Positions 1 through 8,461 of a DNA stretch of 35,573 nt are shown here, one piece after another. Both the position numbers and the translations under genes were made by a program. The stretch's first letter is position 1; each line of letters opens with the position of its first letter. The notes beneath the pieces are model-generated. The model was not told the DNA's origin. It saw only the letters and a program-made list of their open reading frames with translations, and did not search any database. Source of the DNA: an uncultured Gemmiger sp. (GTDB lineage Bacteria; Bacillota; Clostridia; Oscillospirales; Ruminococcaceae); the NCBI GenBank assembly GCA_944382805.1, contig CALWNS010000021.1:1-35573 (forward strand), written 5' to 3'.

Positions 1-1043
1 CCCACCGTGATGACGCAGGCGCTGCCGTCGGAGAAGCTCTGCGGGTCGGACAGCAGCACCCCTTTGCCGGCGGTGGCGGTGCCAACCAGGCTGGCGCCGC
101 TGAGCTTGCGCAGGGCGTTGGCGAACAGTTCGGCCCCGCCGGCCGTGCTGCCGTTGACCAGGCAGACCATGGGCAGGGTCAGTTCGTGGTCGTCCGAAAC
201 GCGCAGGTCGGACACGGTGCCGTCCTTGGCCTGGCTTTGGGCGATCAGGCCGGCCGGCACGCAGTAATCGGCGGCGATCAGGGCGGCGTTGAGGTCATCG
301 CCGGTGTTGTCGCGCAGATCGAACACCAGGGCCTCGGCCCCCTGCTCCAGCAGGGAATCCACGGCGGTGCGGAATTCCTGGCCGGTGCCGCTGCCAAAGG
401 AATCGATCTCGATATAGCCGACGCCGCCCTCCAGCAACTGGGAGAATACCGTAGATACGGTATAGTTGGCCCGCACCAGCTCCAGCGTTTGCTCCTGCCG
501 GTCGGGCGTGAGGTAGGTGATGCTGACGGTGGAGCCTTCCTCGCCCACCAGGGCGGAGTTGATGGCGGCGGTATCGACCATGGCGCGCACGCCGGCGCCG
601 TTGACGGCGGTGATAAAGCCGCCGGCCTGCAGGCCGTTTTCGGCCGCCGGGCTGCCCTGGTAGATGCGCAGGATGCGCGCATAGCCGGAGGACGGGTCCT
701 TGATGATCTGCACGCCGATGTTCATCAGGCGGCCGTTTTCCAGGCCCACGCGCTCGGAATACGCCTTGGCCGAATAGTAGCGCGCGTACGGGTCGTTGAT
801 GCCCAGCATATAGCCGGAGGCGATGGTATCGTTGAGGGTATCCTCGTTGATATCGGCGTATTCGTTGTTGCGCACATAGCGGTCGACTTCTGCGAGTTTG
901 TTGTACATCTGTTCCCGGTTTTTAACGCCGGAAACGATGTTGTTGAACATATTCATCGAGACGACCATCGTGATGGAAAAGGTAACGGCCATGGCGATCA
1001 GGGTCACGGTGGCGGCCACGGCCAGGTTGACTTTTTTGCTCAT
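1..1043 (-). CDS. S41-family (CtpA-like) PDZ peptidase homologue, partial, probably inactive
   Basis: The first 347 codons of a gene that leaves the window at the left edge. An uncleaved N-terminal membrane anchor (about residues 7-30) is followed by a short helical region, a PDZ domain (about 100-195) and an S41 core. Carboxy-terminal processing proteases use a Ser-Lys-Gln triad in the context SASASE followed by GKGxxQ. Here the equivalent stretch reads VNGSTAGGAE (296-305), so the Ser position is Gly302. The Lys is present at 327 in TAGKG, but the Gln four residues later is Leu331. The fold signature is therefore clear while two of three catalytic residues are missing. An AAAGGA ribosome site precedes the ATG at 1043. 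It is the last visible gene of the ftsE-ftsX-M23 operon, a setting in which ctpA/ctpB is often found. A regulatory or scaffolding role at the septum is inference. Confidence 0.85.
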   Translation of the reverse strand, partial: MSKKVNLAVAATVTLIAMAVTFSITMVVSMNMFNNIVSGVKNREQMYNKLAEVDRYVRNNEYADINEDTLNDTIASGYMLGINDPYARYYSAKAYSERVGLENGRLMNIGVQIIKDPSSGYARILRIYQGSPAAENGLQAGGFITAVNGAGVRAMVDTAAINSALVGEEGSTVSITYLTPDRQEQTLELVRANYTVSTVFSQLLEGGVGYIEIDSFGSGTGQEFRTAVDSLLEQGAEALVFDLRDNTGDDLNAALIAADYCVPAGLIAQSQAKDGTVSDLRVSDDHELTLPMVCLVNGSTAGGAELFANALRKLSGASLVGTATAGKGVLLSDPQSFSDGSACVITV

Positions 1044-1080
1044 CGGGCAGGGTCCTTTCGTTCAGGCTGGGGCGCGGCGC

Positions 1081-1185
1081 TCAGACAAAGGCGTAGATCA
1101 CGCTGGAGAACAGCCCCAGCACCATCAGCGCGGCGATGACCAGGCAGGCGATGCGCGCCCCGGTTTTATGCGGTTTGTGTTCCAT
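1081..1185 (-). CDS. 34-residue single-pass membrane peptide
   Basis: A short reading frame that fills the gap between the M23 hydrolase and the S41 homologue (23 and 37 nt on either side). It starts MEHKPHKTGARIA, continues with one hydrophobic helix of about 20 residues and ends in YAFV. The basic N-terminus followed by a hydrophobic segment predicts an N-in, C-out single-pass protein with almost no extracellular part. A good ribosome site (AAGGGGAG) lies about 10 nt before the ATG, which supports real translation. I recognise no family. Its place in an FtsEX operon suggests a small accessory of the divisome or hydrolase, but nothing in the sequence shows this directly. Confidence 0.6.
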   Translation of the reverse strand: MEHKPHKTGARIACLVIAALMVLGLFSSVIYAFV

Positions 1186-1208
1186 GCGGCGGTACTCCCC
1201 TTTTTGCC

Positions 1209-2444
1209 TTAGTGCGGCACATAGTTCAGCGGGTTGGTGCGCGCGCCGTTCACGCGCAGTTCCAGGTGCAGGTGGTTGCCGGTAGAGTTGCCGGTGGAGC
1301 CGACATAGCCCAGGATATCCCCCTGCGAAACGGCCTGCCCCACGCTGACGGACGGCCAGCGGATCATGTGGGCGTAGAGCGTGGCGTAGGTAGTGCCGTT
1401 GTCGTCGGTGCCGTGGTAGACCATGACGTAGTTGCCGTAGCTGTAATGGTTCTGCACCGTGATGACCTGGCCGGAGGCAACGGCGCGGATGGGCGTGTTG
1501 CCGGGCGCGGCAAAGTCCACGCCCTTATGGCCGCCCGCGCCGTACTGGCAGGAAATGTACTTGTAGCTGTCCAGCGGGCAGATAAAGTTGAGCGAACAGC
1601 TGATGGGCGCTTCGGAAAAGCTGCCCTGCGCGTCGCTGATCAGCTGGCGCAGGTAGGCGTCCACCTCATCGCAGGCTTTGTTGAAAGCCGCCTGCTTTTC
1701 GCTGACGGCGGCGGCCAGGGCCTCTTCCATGGCTTCGGCCTGGGTCAGGGTGTTATCCAGCTGCTGCTTGACGCCTGCCAGCTCGGTGGCGGTGGCGGTC
1801 AGTTCGTCCTGGTTGGCCTGCTGCTGGGCCTCCTGCGCTTCCAGCTCCTGCTTTTCGGTCTGCAGCTGGGCTTTTTCGGTTTCCAGCTGGGCTTTCTGGG
1901 TATCCAGCTCGGTGCAGATCTGCTGGTCCTGCGCGGCGATGCTGTCCATCACGCGCTGGTAGGTCAGCAGCTGGAACATATTGCTGACGTTGGACAAAAG
2001 TTCGATGCCGCCGCTTGCGTTCAGCCGCTGCACGGCCAGCAGGCGCTCTTTGAACGCTTCGATCTGGGCGTCGAACTCCGCCTGTTTGGCGTCCACTTCG
2101 GCCTGCTTTTCGGTGATGGCCTGGTCCTTGGCGGCGATCTGCTCGTTCAGGGCCTCGATCTTCTGCTGGATGCCGGCGATCTCGCCCTCCAGCTGCTCCT
2201 GCTGCTCCATGACCTCGGCGCGCTGCTCCTCGGTCAGGGTGATGGTCTCCTGGTTTTCCTGCTGCTGCTGCTGCGCGGCTTCCAGCTCCGCCTTGGCCTG
2301 GTCGCGATTGGCTTCCAGCTGTTCCTGCTTCTCATCGGCCAGGGCCGGGCCGGTGGCCTGCACGGCCAGCATGACGGCCATGCACAGCGCCAGGGCAAAG
2401 GACAAAACGCGGCGCAGCCGCGCGCGAATGAGACGATGGGTCAT
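1209..2444 (-). CDS. Murein hydrolase (activator) with coiled coil and M23/LytM domain, EnvC-like
   Basis: A 411-residue secreted protein. A basic start and hydrophobic stretch ending near AVQATGPALA (about 36) form a signal peptide. Residues about 38-275 are a long Glu/Gln/Lys/Ala-rich coiled coil, as in EnvC, PcsB and the CwlO group. The C-terminal domain (about 295-405) is a peptidase M23/LytM fold with zinc ligands H306 and D310 in HKGVD, and the HLHLE motif with H391 and H393. Because all ligands are present it could cleave peptidoglycan cross-links itself, unlike the degenerate EnvC of E. coli. It lies 30 nt after ftsX. In such operons FtsEX uses ATP to pull on the coiled coil and release hydrolase activity outside the membrane; that role is inferred from family and context. 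Confidence 0.9.
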   Translation of the reverse strand: MTHRLIRARLRRVLSFALALCMAVMLAVQATGPALADEKQEQLEANRDQAKAELEAAQQQQQENQETITLTEEQRAEVMEQQEQLEGEIAGIQQKIEALNEQIAAKDQAITEKQAEVDAKQAEFDAQIEAFKERLLAVQRLNASGGIELLSNVSNMFQLLTYQRVMDSIAAQDQQICTELDTQKAQLETEKAQLQTEKQELEAQEAQQQANQDELTATATELAGVKQQLDNTLTQAEAMEEALAAAVSEKQAAFNKACDEVDAYLRQLISDAQGSFSEAPISCSLNFICPLDSYKYISCQYGAGGHKGVDFAAPGNTPIRAVASGQVITVQNHYSYGNYVMVYHGTDDNGTTYATLYAHMIRWPSVSVGQAVSQGDILGYVGSTGNSTGNHLHLELRVNGARTNPLNYVPH

Positions 2445-2474
2445 AAGTAGTTGATTCCTTCCCCGCTGCGCGGA

Positions 2475-3380
2475 TCAGACGTTGAGATGCTTGCGGATGC
2501 TGGTGGCCGTGCCGATGCCGCACAAGACAAAGCCGAACACGACAAAGCCGCCCACCACAAAATACCACACCTGCTGCAGCGGCACCAGCGTGCCGCCGAA
2601 CAGCTGCCCAATGTTGGTGGGGTGCTCCAGATACCAGCGGTACAGCGCGTAATACGCGCCGCAGACGATGCCGGAGGAGATGGCCGCCGCCAGCAGGCCG
2701 GAGGCCGTGCCCTCGACAAAAAACGGGAAGCGGATGAAGCCGTTGGTCGCGCCGACCAGCTTCATGATGGCGATCTCCTTGCGGCGGGCGAACACCGTGA
2801 TGCGGATGGTGTTGCTGATGACCACGATGCTGACCAGCGCCAGCACCAGCACCAGGCCGATGCAGATATAGTTGACCACGCGCTGCAGCGAAAGGAAGGT
2901 GCTGGCCGTGTCGAACGCGGCGCTGACCTCATCGACATTGGGCAGGGCCTGGATCTGCTCTACGATGGACTGCATCTGGCCCACATCCTGCACCGAGACG
3001 CGGAACATCTGCGGCATGGGGTTGTCCTCGGACAGGGCCGAATACAGGCTGGTATACTCCGACAGCATGGAGTCCCACTGGGAAAGGACTTCCTCCCGCG
3101 AGACGAACACGACTTCGGACACGCCGGGCACCGCGGCGATCTGGTCGCCCAGGGCCTGGATCTGCTCGTCGGTGGCTTCCTCCGCGGGGTAGACATAGCT
3201 TTCGTTCTGGGAGCCCATGTACTGGACCACGGCGTCCACATTGACGCCGAACAAAAACGCCGTGCCCACCAGGATCATGCAGACGGTCAGCACGCCCATG
3301 GAGGCCAGCGTCATCAGGCGGTTGGCTTTCATGCTGTGCAGCCCCTGCCCGACAAGATAGGTAAAACTGGAAAAACGCAT
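2475..3380 (-). CDS. ftsX: Cell division ABC transporter permease FtsX
   Basis: 301 residues, the usual length. A short cytoplasmic N-terminus leads into a first membrane helix (about 24-46), then an extracellular domain (about 47-170) that in this family contacts the murein hydrolase, then three more helices (about 172-194, 226-250 and 272-294). The segment FARRKEIAIMKLVGAT after the second helix is the typical FtsX coupling region that docks on FtsE. The gene starts 15 nt after ftsE and has a GGGGGCGGAG ribosome site. With FtsE it forms a type VII ABC system that converts ATP hydrolysis into movement of the extracellular loop rather than transport. The next gene encodes its likely partner hydrolase. 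Confidence 0.95.
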   Translation of the reverse strand: MRFSSFTYLVGQGLHSMKANRLMTLASMGVLTVCMILVGTAFLFGVNVDAVVQYMGSQNESYVYPAEEATDEQIQALGDQIAAVPGVSEVVFVSREEVLSQWDSMLSEYTSLYSALSEDNPMPQMFRVSVQDVGQMQSIVEQIQALPNVDEVSAAFDTASTFLSLQRVVNYICIGLVLVLALVSIVVISNTIRITVFARRKEIAIMKLVGATNGFIRFPFFVEGTASGLLAAAISSGIVCGAYYALYRWYLEHPTNIGQLFGGTLVPLQQVWYFVVGGFVVFGFVLCGIGTATSIRKHLNV

Positions 3381-3395
3381 AACTCCGCCCCCTTT

Positions 3396-4145
3396 TTACA
3401 GCAAAACCGGTTCCATGCCCATGGCCCGCATACGGGCTTCGTACTGTTGGGCAACGCCCGGGTGGGCGGTGTCGGCCGCCACCTGGCCGTGGGCCAGCGT
3501 GATGACCCGGTTGTGGTACTTGCCGGCCAGCTTCTGCACCAGTTCGTGCTCGTGCGTGACCACGACCACCGTGATGTGTACTTTGTTGATGGCTTCGAAC
3601 AGCTGCATGATGTCCATGCTGAGTTCGGGGTCGATGTTGCCGGTCGGCTCGTCGGCAATGATGAGCTTGGGGCCGTGGGCCAGCGCGCGGGCCACCGCCA
3701 CGCGCTGCTGCTCGCCGCCGGAAAGTTCGTCCGGCAGGCGGTCCATCTTGTCCTCCAGCCCGACCAGGCTGAGGGCGAACGGCACGCGGTTCTTGATGGT
3801 CTTGGTCGAGATGTTGGTCACGCGCATGGCAAACGCCACGTTCTCGTACACGGTCATGGTGGGGATCAGGCGGAAGTCCTGGAACACCACGCCCATCTGG
3901 CGGCGCATATAAGGCACTTTGCGCCGGCGCAGGCGGGTCAGGTCCTGGCCGTTGATGAAAACGCGGCCCTCGGTGGGCTTTTCCTCCATCAGCATCAGCT
4001 TGAGGAAGGTGGATTTGCCCGCGCCGGAATGGCCGAGCACAAAGACGAATTCGCCTTCCTCGATGTGCAGGCTGATATCGTCCAGCGCGACGTTCTCGTC
4101 GTTTTGCGTCTCGTAAACTTTGGTAACGTGTTCAAATTGGATCAT
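3396..4145 (-). CDS. ftsE: Cell division ATP-binding protein FtsE
   Basis: 249-residue ABC ATPase. Walker A is GHSGAGKST (38-46), the signature is LSGGEQQR (141-148), Walker B is IIADEPTG (about 162-169), and the H-loop histidine lies in VVVVTHE. FtsE proteins normally end near residue 228; the extra tail here (about 20 residues, ending GMEPVLL) is a minor peculiarity. It drives FtsX at the inner face of the membrane. First gene of the operon, with the promoter boxes at 4206-4234 and a ribosome site AGGGGTG just before the ATG. An inverted repeat CTGCCC/GGGCAG (4173-4190) lies in the leader and may form a small hairpin. Confidence 0.95.
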   Translation of the reverse strand: MIQFEHVTKVYETQNDENVALDDISLHIEEGEFVFVLGHSGAGKSTFLKLMLMEEKPTEGRVFINGQDLTRLRRRKVPYMRRQMGVVFQDFRLIPTMTVYENVAFAMRVTNISTKTIKNRVPFALSLVGLEDKMDRLPDELSGGEQQRVAVARALAHGPKLIIADEPTGNIDPELSMDIMQLFEAINKVHITVVVVTHEHELVQKLAGKYHNRVITLAHGQVAADTAHPGVAQQYEARMRAMGMEPVLL

Positions 4146-4205
4146 GGCACACCCCTGCTATGAAGCACTTCCCTGCCCACTGACGGGCAGAACGATACAA
4201 CTATT

Positions 4206-4234
4206 ACTTTACCATTAATGCCCGCCCGCGTCAA
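4206..4234 (-). promoter_or_regulatory. Predicted sigma-A promoter of the ftsE operon
   Basis: On the minus strand TTGACG (4234-4229) and TAAAGT (4211-4206) are 17 nt apart. The start of transcription would be about 55 nt before ftsE. The -10 box matches consensus in four of six positions. Confidence 0.6.
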
Positions 4235-4326
4235 GCGCGGCCGGGGACAGGCCGGCGCGCAAAAGCGCGATTTTGGCGCCCCTGCCGGCAAATGTGGAAA
4301 ATTTGTAAAAGTTTTAGTACAGCGTC

Positions 4327-4358
4327 AAAAAATCCCCGGCAGCGCGGCTGCCGGGGGA
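4327..4358 (-). terminator. Rho-independent terminator after the CdaR-type regulator
   Basis: On the minus strand the hairpin CCCCGGCAGC-CGC-GCTGCCGGGG is followed by six T residues. It lies just after the stop codon at 4371 and separates this gene from the ftsE promoter. Confidence 0.85.
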
Positions 4359-4370
4359 TAGGTTTTCCTG

Positions 4371-5456
4371 TTAATATTTGGCCGGGTTGGCGGAGAGGTA
4401 CTTTTTGACCATCAGCGCCACTTTGAACACGATGGCGTCGTCGAACTTGCGCAGGTCCAGGCCGGTGAGCTTCTTGATCTTTTCCAGGCGGTAGACCAGC
4501 GTGTTGCGGTGTACGAACAGCCCGCGGCTGGTTTCGGAGACATTCAGGTTGTTTTCGAAGAAGCGCTGGATGGTGAACAGCGTTTCGGAGTCCAGGCTGT
4601 CGATGCTGTCCTGCTTGAACACCTCGTGCAGGAAGGCTTCGCACAGGGTGGTGGGCAGCTGGTAGATCAGGCGGGCGATGCCCAGGTGGTCGTAGGAGAT
4701 GACCTGCTTTTCGGTATCAAAGACCTTGCCGACCTCCATGGCGATCTGGGCTTCCTTAAAGCTGGCGGCCAGGTCCTTGATGTTGCCGATGGGCGTGCCG
4801 ATGCCGACCACCGCCTTGATATAATGCTCGCCCTGCAGGGTGTCCACGATGGAGGCGGCCAGCTTTTCCATATCGCGGGTGCTGTTGTCCGGGCGGATCT
4901 CCTTGACCAGGACGGTGTCGCTCTCGCTGATATTGAACACAAAGTCCTTCTGCTTGTCCGGGAACAGGCCGCTGACCACATCGTAGGCCGAGATATCGTT
5001 GCCGCTGGTCACGCGGATCAGCAGCACCACGCGCTGCACATCGGACACAAAATGCAGTTCGCGCGCCTTGGCGTAAATATCGCCGGGCAGGATGTTATCC
5101 AGCACCACGTTTTTGATAAAGTTCGTTTTGTCGAACTTTTCGTCGTGATATTGCTTGATGCTCTGCAGGCTGACGGCCAAAAGGGCCGCAAACTGGCCGG
5201 CCGTGGCGTCCACGCCCTCGACAAAGACGGCGTAGTCGTTGTGTTTGGCGTTGGAGAACTGATGGTAGGCGTAGCCGTCCTTGACAAAGGCGTCGCCGGC
5301 CGTCAGGCGGTTGGCGGCGAAGCCCTCCCGCAGTTCCCCGATCTGCCCCAGCTCCGAGCAGGCGATAACGGTCCCGGTCTCGTCCACGACCCCCACCACG
5401 CGATCGATCGCGCCTTTCATCTGGTAGACCACATTCTGGAATACCCTGTTCGCCAT
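4371..5456 (-). CDS. CdaR/PucR-type transcriptional regulator
   Basis: 361 residues. The N-terminal part (about 8-135) resembles the sugar-diacid recognition domain of CdaR, opening with VVGVVDETGTVIACS. A central region (about 140-280) matches the linker/GGDEF-like fold of the PucR group. The C-terminal helix-turn-helix (about 305-355) has the typical VSETSRGLFVHRNTLVYRL core seen in PucR and CdaR proteins. CdaR proteins activate uptake and breakdown of glycerate, glucarate and galactarate in E. coli. No such metabolic genes lie nearby, so the ligand here is unknown and the target genes must be elsewhere or only itself. It is a single-gene unit with its own promoter and terminator. Confidence 0.85.
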   Translation of the reverse strand: MANRVFQNVVYQMKGAIDRVVGVVDETGTVIACSELGQIGELREGFAANRLTAGDAFVKDGYAYHQFSNAKHNDYAVFVEGVDATAGQFAALLAVSLQSIKQYHDEKFDKTNFIKNVVLDNILPGDIYAKARELHFVSDVQRVVLLIRVTSGNDISAYDVVSGLFPDKQKDFVFNISESDTVLVKEIRPDNSTRDMEKLAASIVDTLQGEHYIKAVVGIGTPIGNIKDLAASFKEAQIAMEVGKVFDTEKQVISYDHLGIARLIYQLPTTLCEAFLHEVFKQDSIDSLDSETLFTIQRFFENNLNVSETSRGLFVHRNTLVYRLEKIKKLTGLDLRKFDDAIVFKVALMVKKYLSANPAKY

Positions 5457-5559
5457 GATGCCCTCTCCTTATCTTGTGCCGAATGACCAAACGCGATGCG
5501 CCGCGCCATCGGGACTGCAAGCTGTGAATTTGACCCAATTCCCCGGGCCCTTGATGTAT

Positions 5560-5588
5560 ATTTTACACAATCCGCTTGACTTTTGCAA
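5560..5588 (-). promoter_or_regulatory. Predicted promoter of the CdaR-type regulator
   Basis: Minus-strand TTGCAA (5588-5583) and TAAAAT (5565-5560) are separated by 17 nt in an AT-rich island. The leader would be close to 100 nt. Confidence 0.6.
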
Positions 5589-5599
5589 CAGTTTTCCAC

Positions 5600-5617
5600 G
5601 AAAAAACCGGTTTTTTC
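5600..5617 (-). terminator. A-tract/T-tract palindrome, possible weak terminator or operator
   Basis: A perfect 18-bp palindrome GAAAAAACCGGTTTTTTC. Read on the minus strand the T-run forms the right arm, so it could act as a short terminator behind the sugar transferase gene. It lies 12 bp upstream of the -35 box of the regulator and could equally be an operator. A second hairpin (CCGGC/GCCGG, about 5657-5672) lies between it and the stop codon but has no T-run. Confidence 0.35.
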
Positions 5618-5697
5618 TTGTGTAGTTTTGTTTTGAGGCCCCAAAACCTTATTTTTCCGGCCCCGCAGCCGGGCAAAACTTCCGTCAAATTGCCAAA

Positions 5698-6330
5698 TCA
5701 ATCCGCTTTGGGGCCGTGCGCGTCCTGCTCCCGCTGCAGCGCGCCGGTGCCGCCCTCCACGACGCCGCGGCGGGCGAACACATAGGCGATGGAGCGGAAA
5801 AAGATGGCCAGATCCTTGCGGAAGGTGATGTCGGCCGCGTATTCGCCGTCGTAGCGGGCCTTAACGTCGATGGGCAGTTCGTCCCGCCCGTTGACCTGGG
5901 CCAGGCCGGTCAGGCCGGGGCGGATATCGTTGGCGTGTACGGCGTCGCGCGCTTCGATCAGGTCGTACTGGTTGTACAGCGCCGGGCGCGGGCCGATGAT
6001 GCTCATCTGCCCGGCAATGATGTTGTAGATCTGGGGCAGTTCGTCCAGGCTGGTGCGGCGCAGGAAGGCCCCGCTTTTGGTGATGTAGGAATCGGCGTTT
6101 TTGAGCAGATGGGTCGGCACATCGTGCGGGGTGTCCCCGCGCATGGTGCGGAACTTGAGGATGTTGAAATGCGTTTTGCCCGCGCCGACCCGCCGCTGGC
6201 GGAAAAACACCGGTCCCGGCGAGTCCAGCTTGATCCACAAAGCCAGCAGCGCCATGGGGATGGCCAGCACAACAGCCGCCGCCAGCGAAAGCAGCAGGTC
6301 CAGCAGGCGTTTGATGTGGTTCTTATACAT
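5698..6330 (-). CDS. Sugar-phosphate transferase to undecaprenyl phosphate, PglC-like (monotopic PGT)
   Basis: 210 residues, the length of the minimal monotopic phosphoglycosyl transferases such as PglC, without the multi-pass N-terminus of WcaJ or WbaP. The N-terminal re-entrant membrane helix contains a Pro (about 8-34, with IPMALLALWIKL), followed by SPGPVFFRQRRVG, the catalytic Asp-Glu pair D96-E97 in LDELPQ, and MSIIGPRPAL with its conserved RP pair. The enzyme moves a sugar-1-phosphate from a UDP-sugar onto undecaprenyl phosphate, the first membrane step of glycan assembly. It begins 3 nt after the dehydratase gene, which suggests that the transferred sugar is the dehydratase product or a derivative. 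The exact sugar cannot be told from sequence. Confidence 0.88.
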   Translation of the reverse strand: MYKNHIKRLLDLLLSLAAAVVLAIPMALLALWIKLDSPGPVFFRQRRVGAGKTHFNILKFRTMRGDTPHDVPTHLLKNADSYITKSGAFLRRTSLDELPQIYNIIAGQMSIIGPRPALYNQYDLIEARDAVHANDIRPGLTGLAQVNGRDELPIDVKARYDGEYAADITFRKDLAIFFRSIAYVFARRGVVEGGTGALQREQDAHGPKAD

Positions 6331-6333
6331 GGC

Positions 6334-8379
6334 TCAGCCCTCCCCTGTCTCGCGCGCAGCGGCCGCCGCGGCCGCGCCGGCCGCCACCGCGTTTTTGTCA
6401 AACAGGCCGGTATTGCCCCGCGCGGCGCTGACCGAATGATCCTCGTTGACCTTGCGGTTGGGGTGGTAGCGGCCCACGATGCGCTGCAAACCTTCCACCA
6501 CCGACTCATCGTTGTGTTCCGCACAGATCTGCAGGTGCTGCAGGTCGGTGTAGAACCGCGCCAGGTCGATGTCCATGGGCGGGGCGATAAAGATCTTGTT
6601 GTGGGCGGTGCGGCGCATCTTGTCCTGTTCGGAGTCAAGCATCAGCTCCTCGTACAGCTTTTCGCCGGGGCGCAGGCCGGTGATCTCGATGGGGATATCG
6701 GTGCCCGGCTCATAGCCGTAAAAGCGGATCAGGCGGGTGGCCAGGTCCATGATGCGCACCGGTTCGCCCATGTCCAGCACGTAGATGCTGCCGCTCTTGG
6801 CCAGGCCGCCGGCCTGCAGCACGAGCTGCGCGGCCTCGGTGATGGTCATAAAGTAGCGCACGATGTCCGGGTGGGTGATGGTCACGGGGCCGCCGCGCTT
6901 GATCTGTTCCTCAAACAGGGGGATCACGCTGCCGTGGCTGCCCAGCACGTTGCCAAAGCGCACAGCCATGCACTTCATGTCCATGTTGGCGGCGTAGGTC
7001 TGGATGAGCATTTCGCAGATGCGCTTGGTGCAGCCCATGACGTTGGTGGGGTTGACCGCCTTGTCGGTCGAAAGCTGCACGAACCGCTCGACGTTATGCT
7101 CGGCCGCGGAGGTCAGCAGGTTTTTGGTGCCGAACACATTGTTTTTGACCGCTTCGGCCGGGCTGAGCTCCATCAGCGGCACGTGCTTGTGCGCGGCCGC
7201 ATGGAACACCACCGAGGGGCGGTAGGTCTCGAACACTTCGTCCAGGCGGGCTTTGTCGCGGATGGAGCCGATGAGCGTGACGATGTGGGCGTCGCTGCCG
7301 TATTTGTTGCGCAGCTCCATCTCCAGTTCGTAGGCGCAGTTTTCGTAAATGTCAAAGATCAGCAGCTGGCGCGGGCTGTAGCGCATGATCTGGCGGCACA
7401 GCTCGCTGCCGATGGACCCGCCGCCGCCGGTGACCAGCACGACCTTGTCGTGCAGGTATTCCGAGATCTGCACGTTGTTGAGCTGGATCTCGTCGCGGGA
7501 AAGGAAGTCCGCCGTGTTCAGCTCGCGCAGGCCGGCGGCCACCGGCTTGCCGCTTTCGTCCACGGCCTGGGGGTCGTTGAGCATCCGCACACGGCAGTGG
7601 GTGGAGTTGCACAGGTTGATGACCTCGCGCAGGCGGTCGCCCTTGAGCGTGGTGATGGCGATGACGATCTCGACAATGTGGTACTTGCGCACCAGTTCCG
7701 GGATGTCGGAGATGGTGCCGCGCACCGGCACGCCCTGTACGCGCAGGTTGCGCTTGGTCAAATCGTCGTCCACAATGACGACCGGGTTGCCGAAGGAGGT
7801 GTTTTTGGTCTTGCACAGGTTGACGGCCCAGGCCCCGGCGTTGCCGGCGCCCACGATGAGCAGCGGGGTGCTGTCCCGCCGGGCGCGGCTTTTTTGGTCG
7901 CGTTCGGCCATGGCGGCCCGGAACGCGCGCGCGAACCGCCACAGGAAGCGCACCCCCGCCACCGCCGCCGTGTTGAACACCGCGCCGATGATAAGCACCG
8001 CGCCGCTGATGGTGCGCGTGCGGAAAAACATATCAAACAGCAGGATCAGGCCGGTGGCCAGGCCGGACAGGCAGAGCAGGCGCGCCAAATCGCGCATACC
8101 GGCGTATTCCCACATGATCTCGTACAAGCCGCCGAACCAGAACACGATCATATAGATCGGCAGGATATAGTACAGCATGGGGGCCATGGCCACGATGACC
8201 TGCTGGCGGTTGGCTTCGCGGATGACCTGCTCGCCCGCCATGCCGATGCTGGCGCCGGTATCGTCAAAGCGCAGCAGGATGGCCAGGTAGTAGCACAGCA
8301 CGATCAGCCCGCAGTCCACCAGCATCAGCAGCAGGCGGCGCGGCAGGCCTTTTATCAGTTGTTCGTTGCTTGGTTTCAT
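6334..8379 (-). CDS. Membrane-bound nucleotide-sugar 4,6-dehydratase (PglF/WbpM/CapD family)
   Basis: 681 residues. Four or five membrane helices occupy about 15-145. A first Rossmann-like domain carries GAGNAGAW (177-184). The catalytic short-chain dehydrogenase domain starts at about 312 with VTGGGGSIGSE (316-326). As in PglF and WbpM, the usual YxxxK motif is replaced by MxxxK (M448-K452), preceded by STDKAVNPTN. Family members convert UDP-GlcNAc to UDP-4-keto-6-deoxy sugar, the first step toward bacillosamine-type sugars. GlmS next door supplies the GlcN-6-P from which UDP-GlcNAc is made. The aminotransferase and acetyltransferase (PglE, PglD) that would complete di-N-acetylbacillosamine are not in the window. 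The C-terminus ends in an Ala-rich tail. An AAGGAA ribosome site precedes the ATG. Confidence 0.9.
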   Translation of the reverse strand: MKPSNEQLIKGLPRRLLLMLVDCGLIVLCYYLAILLRFDDTGASIGMAGEQVIREANRQQVIVAMAPMLYYILPIYMIVFWFGGLYEIMWEYAGMRDLARLLCLSGLATGLILLFDMFFRTRTISGAVLIIGAVFNTAAVAGVRFLWRFARAFRAAMAERDQKSRARRDSTPLLIVGAGNAGAWAVNLCKTKNTSFGNPVVIVDDDLTKRNLRVQGVPVRGTISDIPELVRKYHIVEIVIAITTLKGDRLREVINLCNSTHCRVRMLNDPQAVDESGKPVAAGLRELNTADFLSRDEIQLNNVQISEYLHDKVVLVTGGGGSIGSELCRQIMRYSPRQLLIFDIYENCAYELEMELRNKYGSDAHIVTLIGSIRDKARLDEVFETYRPSVVFHAAAHKHVPLMELSPAEAVKNNVFGTKNLLTSAAEHNVERFVQLSTDKAVNPTNVMGCTKRICEMLIQTYAANMDMKCMAVRFGNVLGSHGSVIPLFEEQIKRGGPVTITHPDIVRYFMTITEAAQLVLQAGGLAKSGSIYVLDMGEPVRIMDLATRLIRFYGYEPGTDIPIEITGLRPGEKLYEELMLDSEQDKMRRTAHNKIFIAPPMDIDLARFYTDLQHLQICAEHNDESVVEGLQRIVGRYHPNRKVNEDHSVSAARGNTGLFDKNAVAAGAAAAAAARETGEG

Positions 8380-8461
8380 GCGCAGCGTTCCTTCGTGGGT
8401 CCCCCGCCGCAGCGCCGTGCCGGCGGGCGGGGCAGGCCCGGGTTTTTGATCCGTTTTGCCT

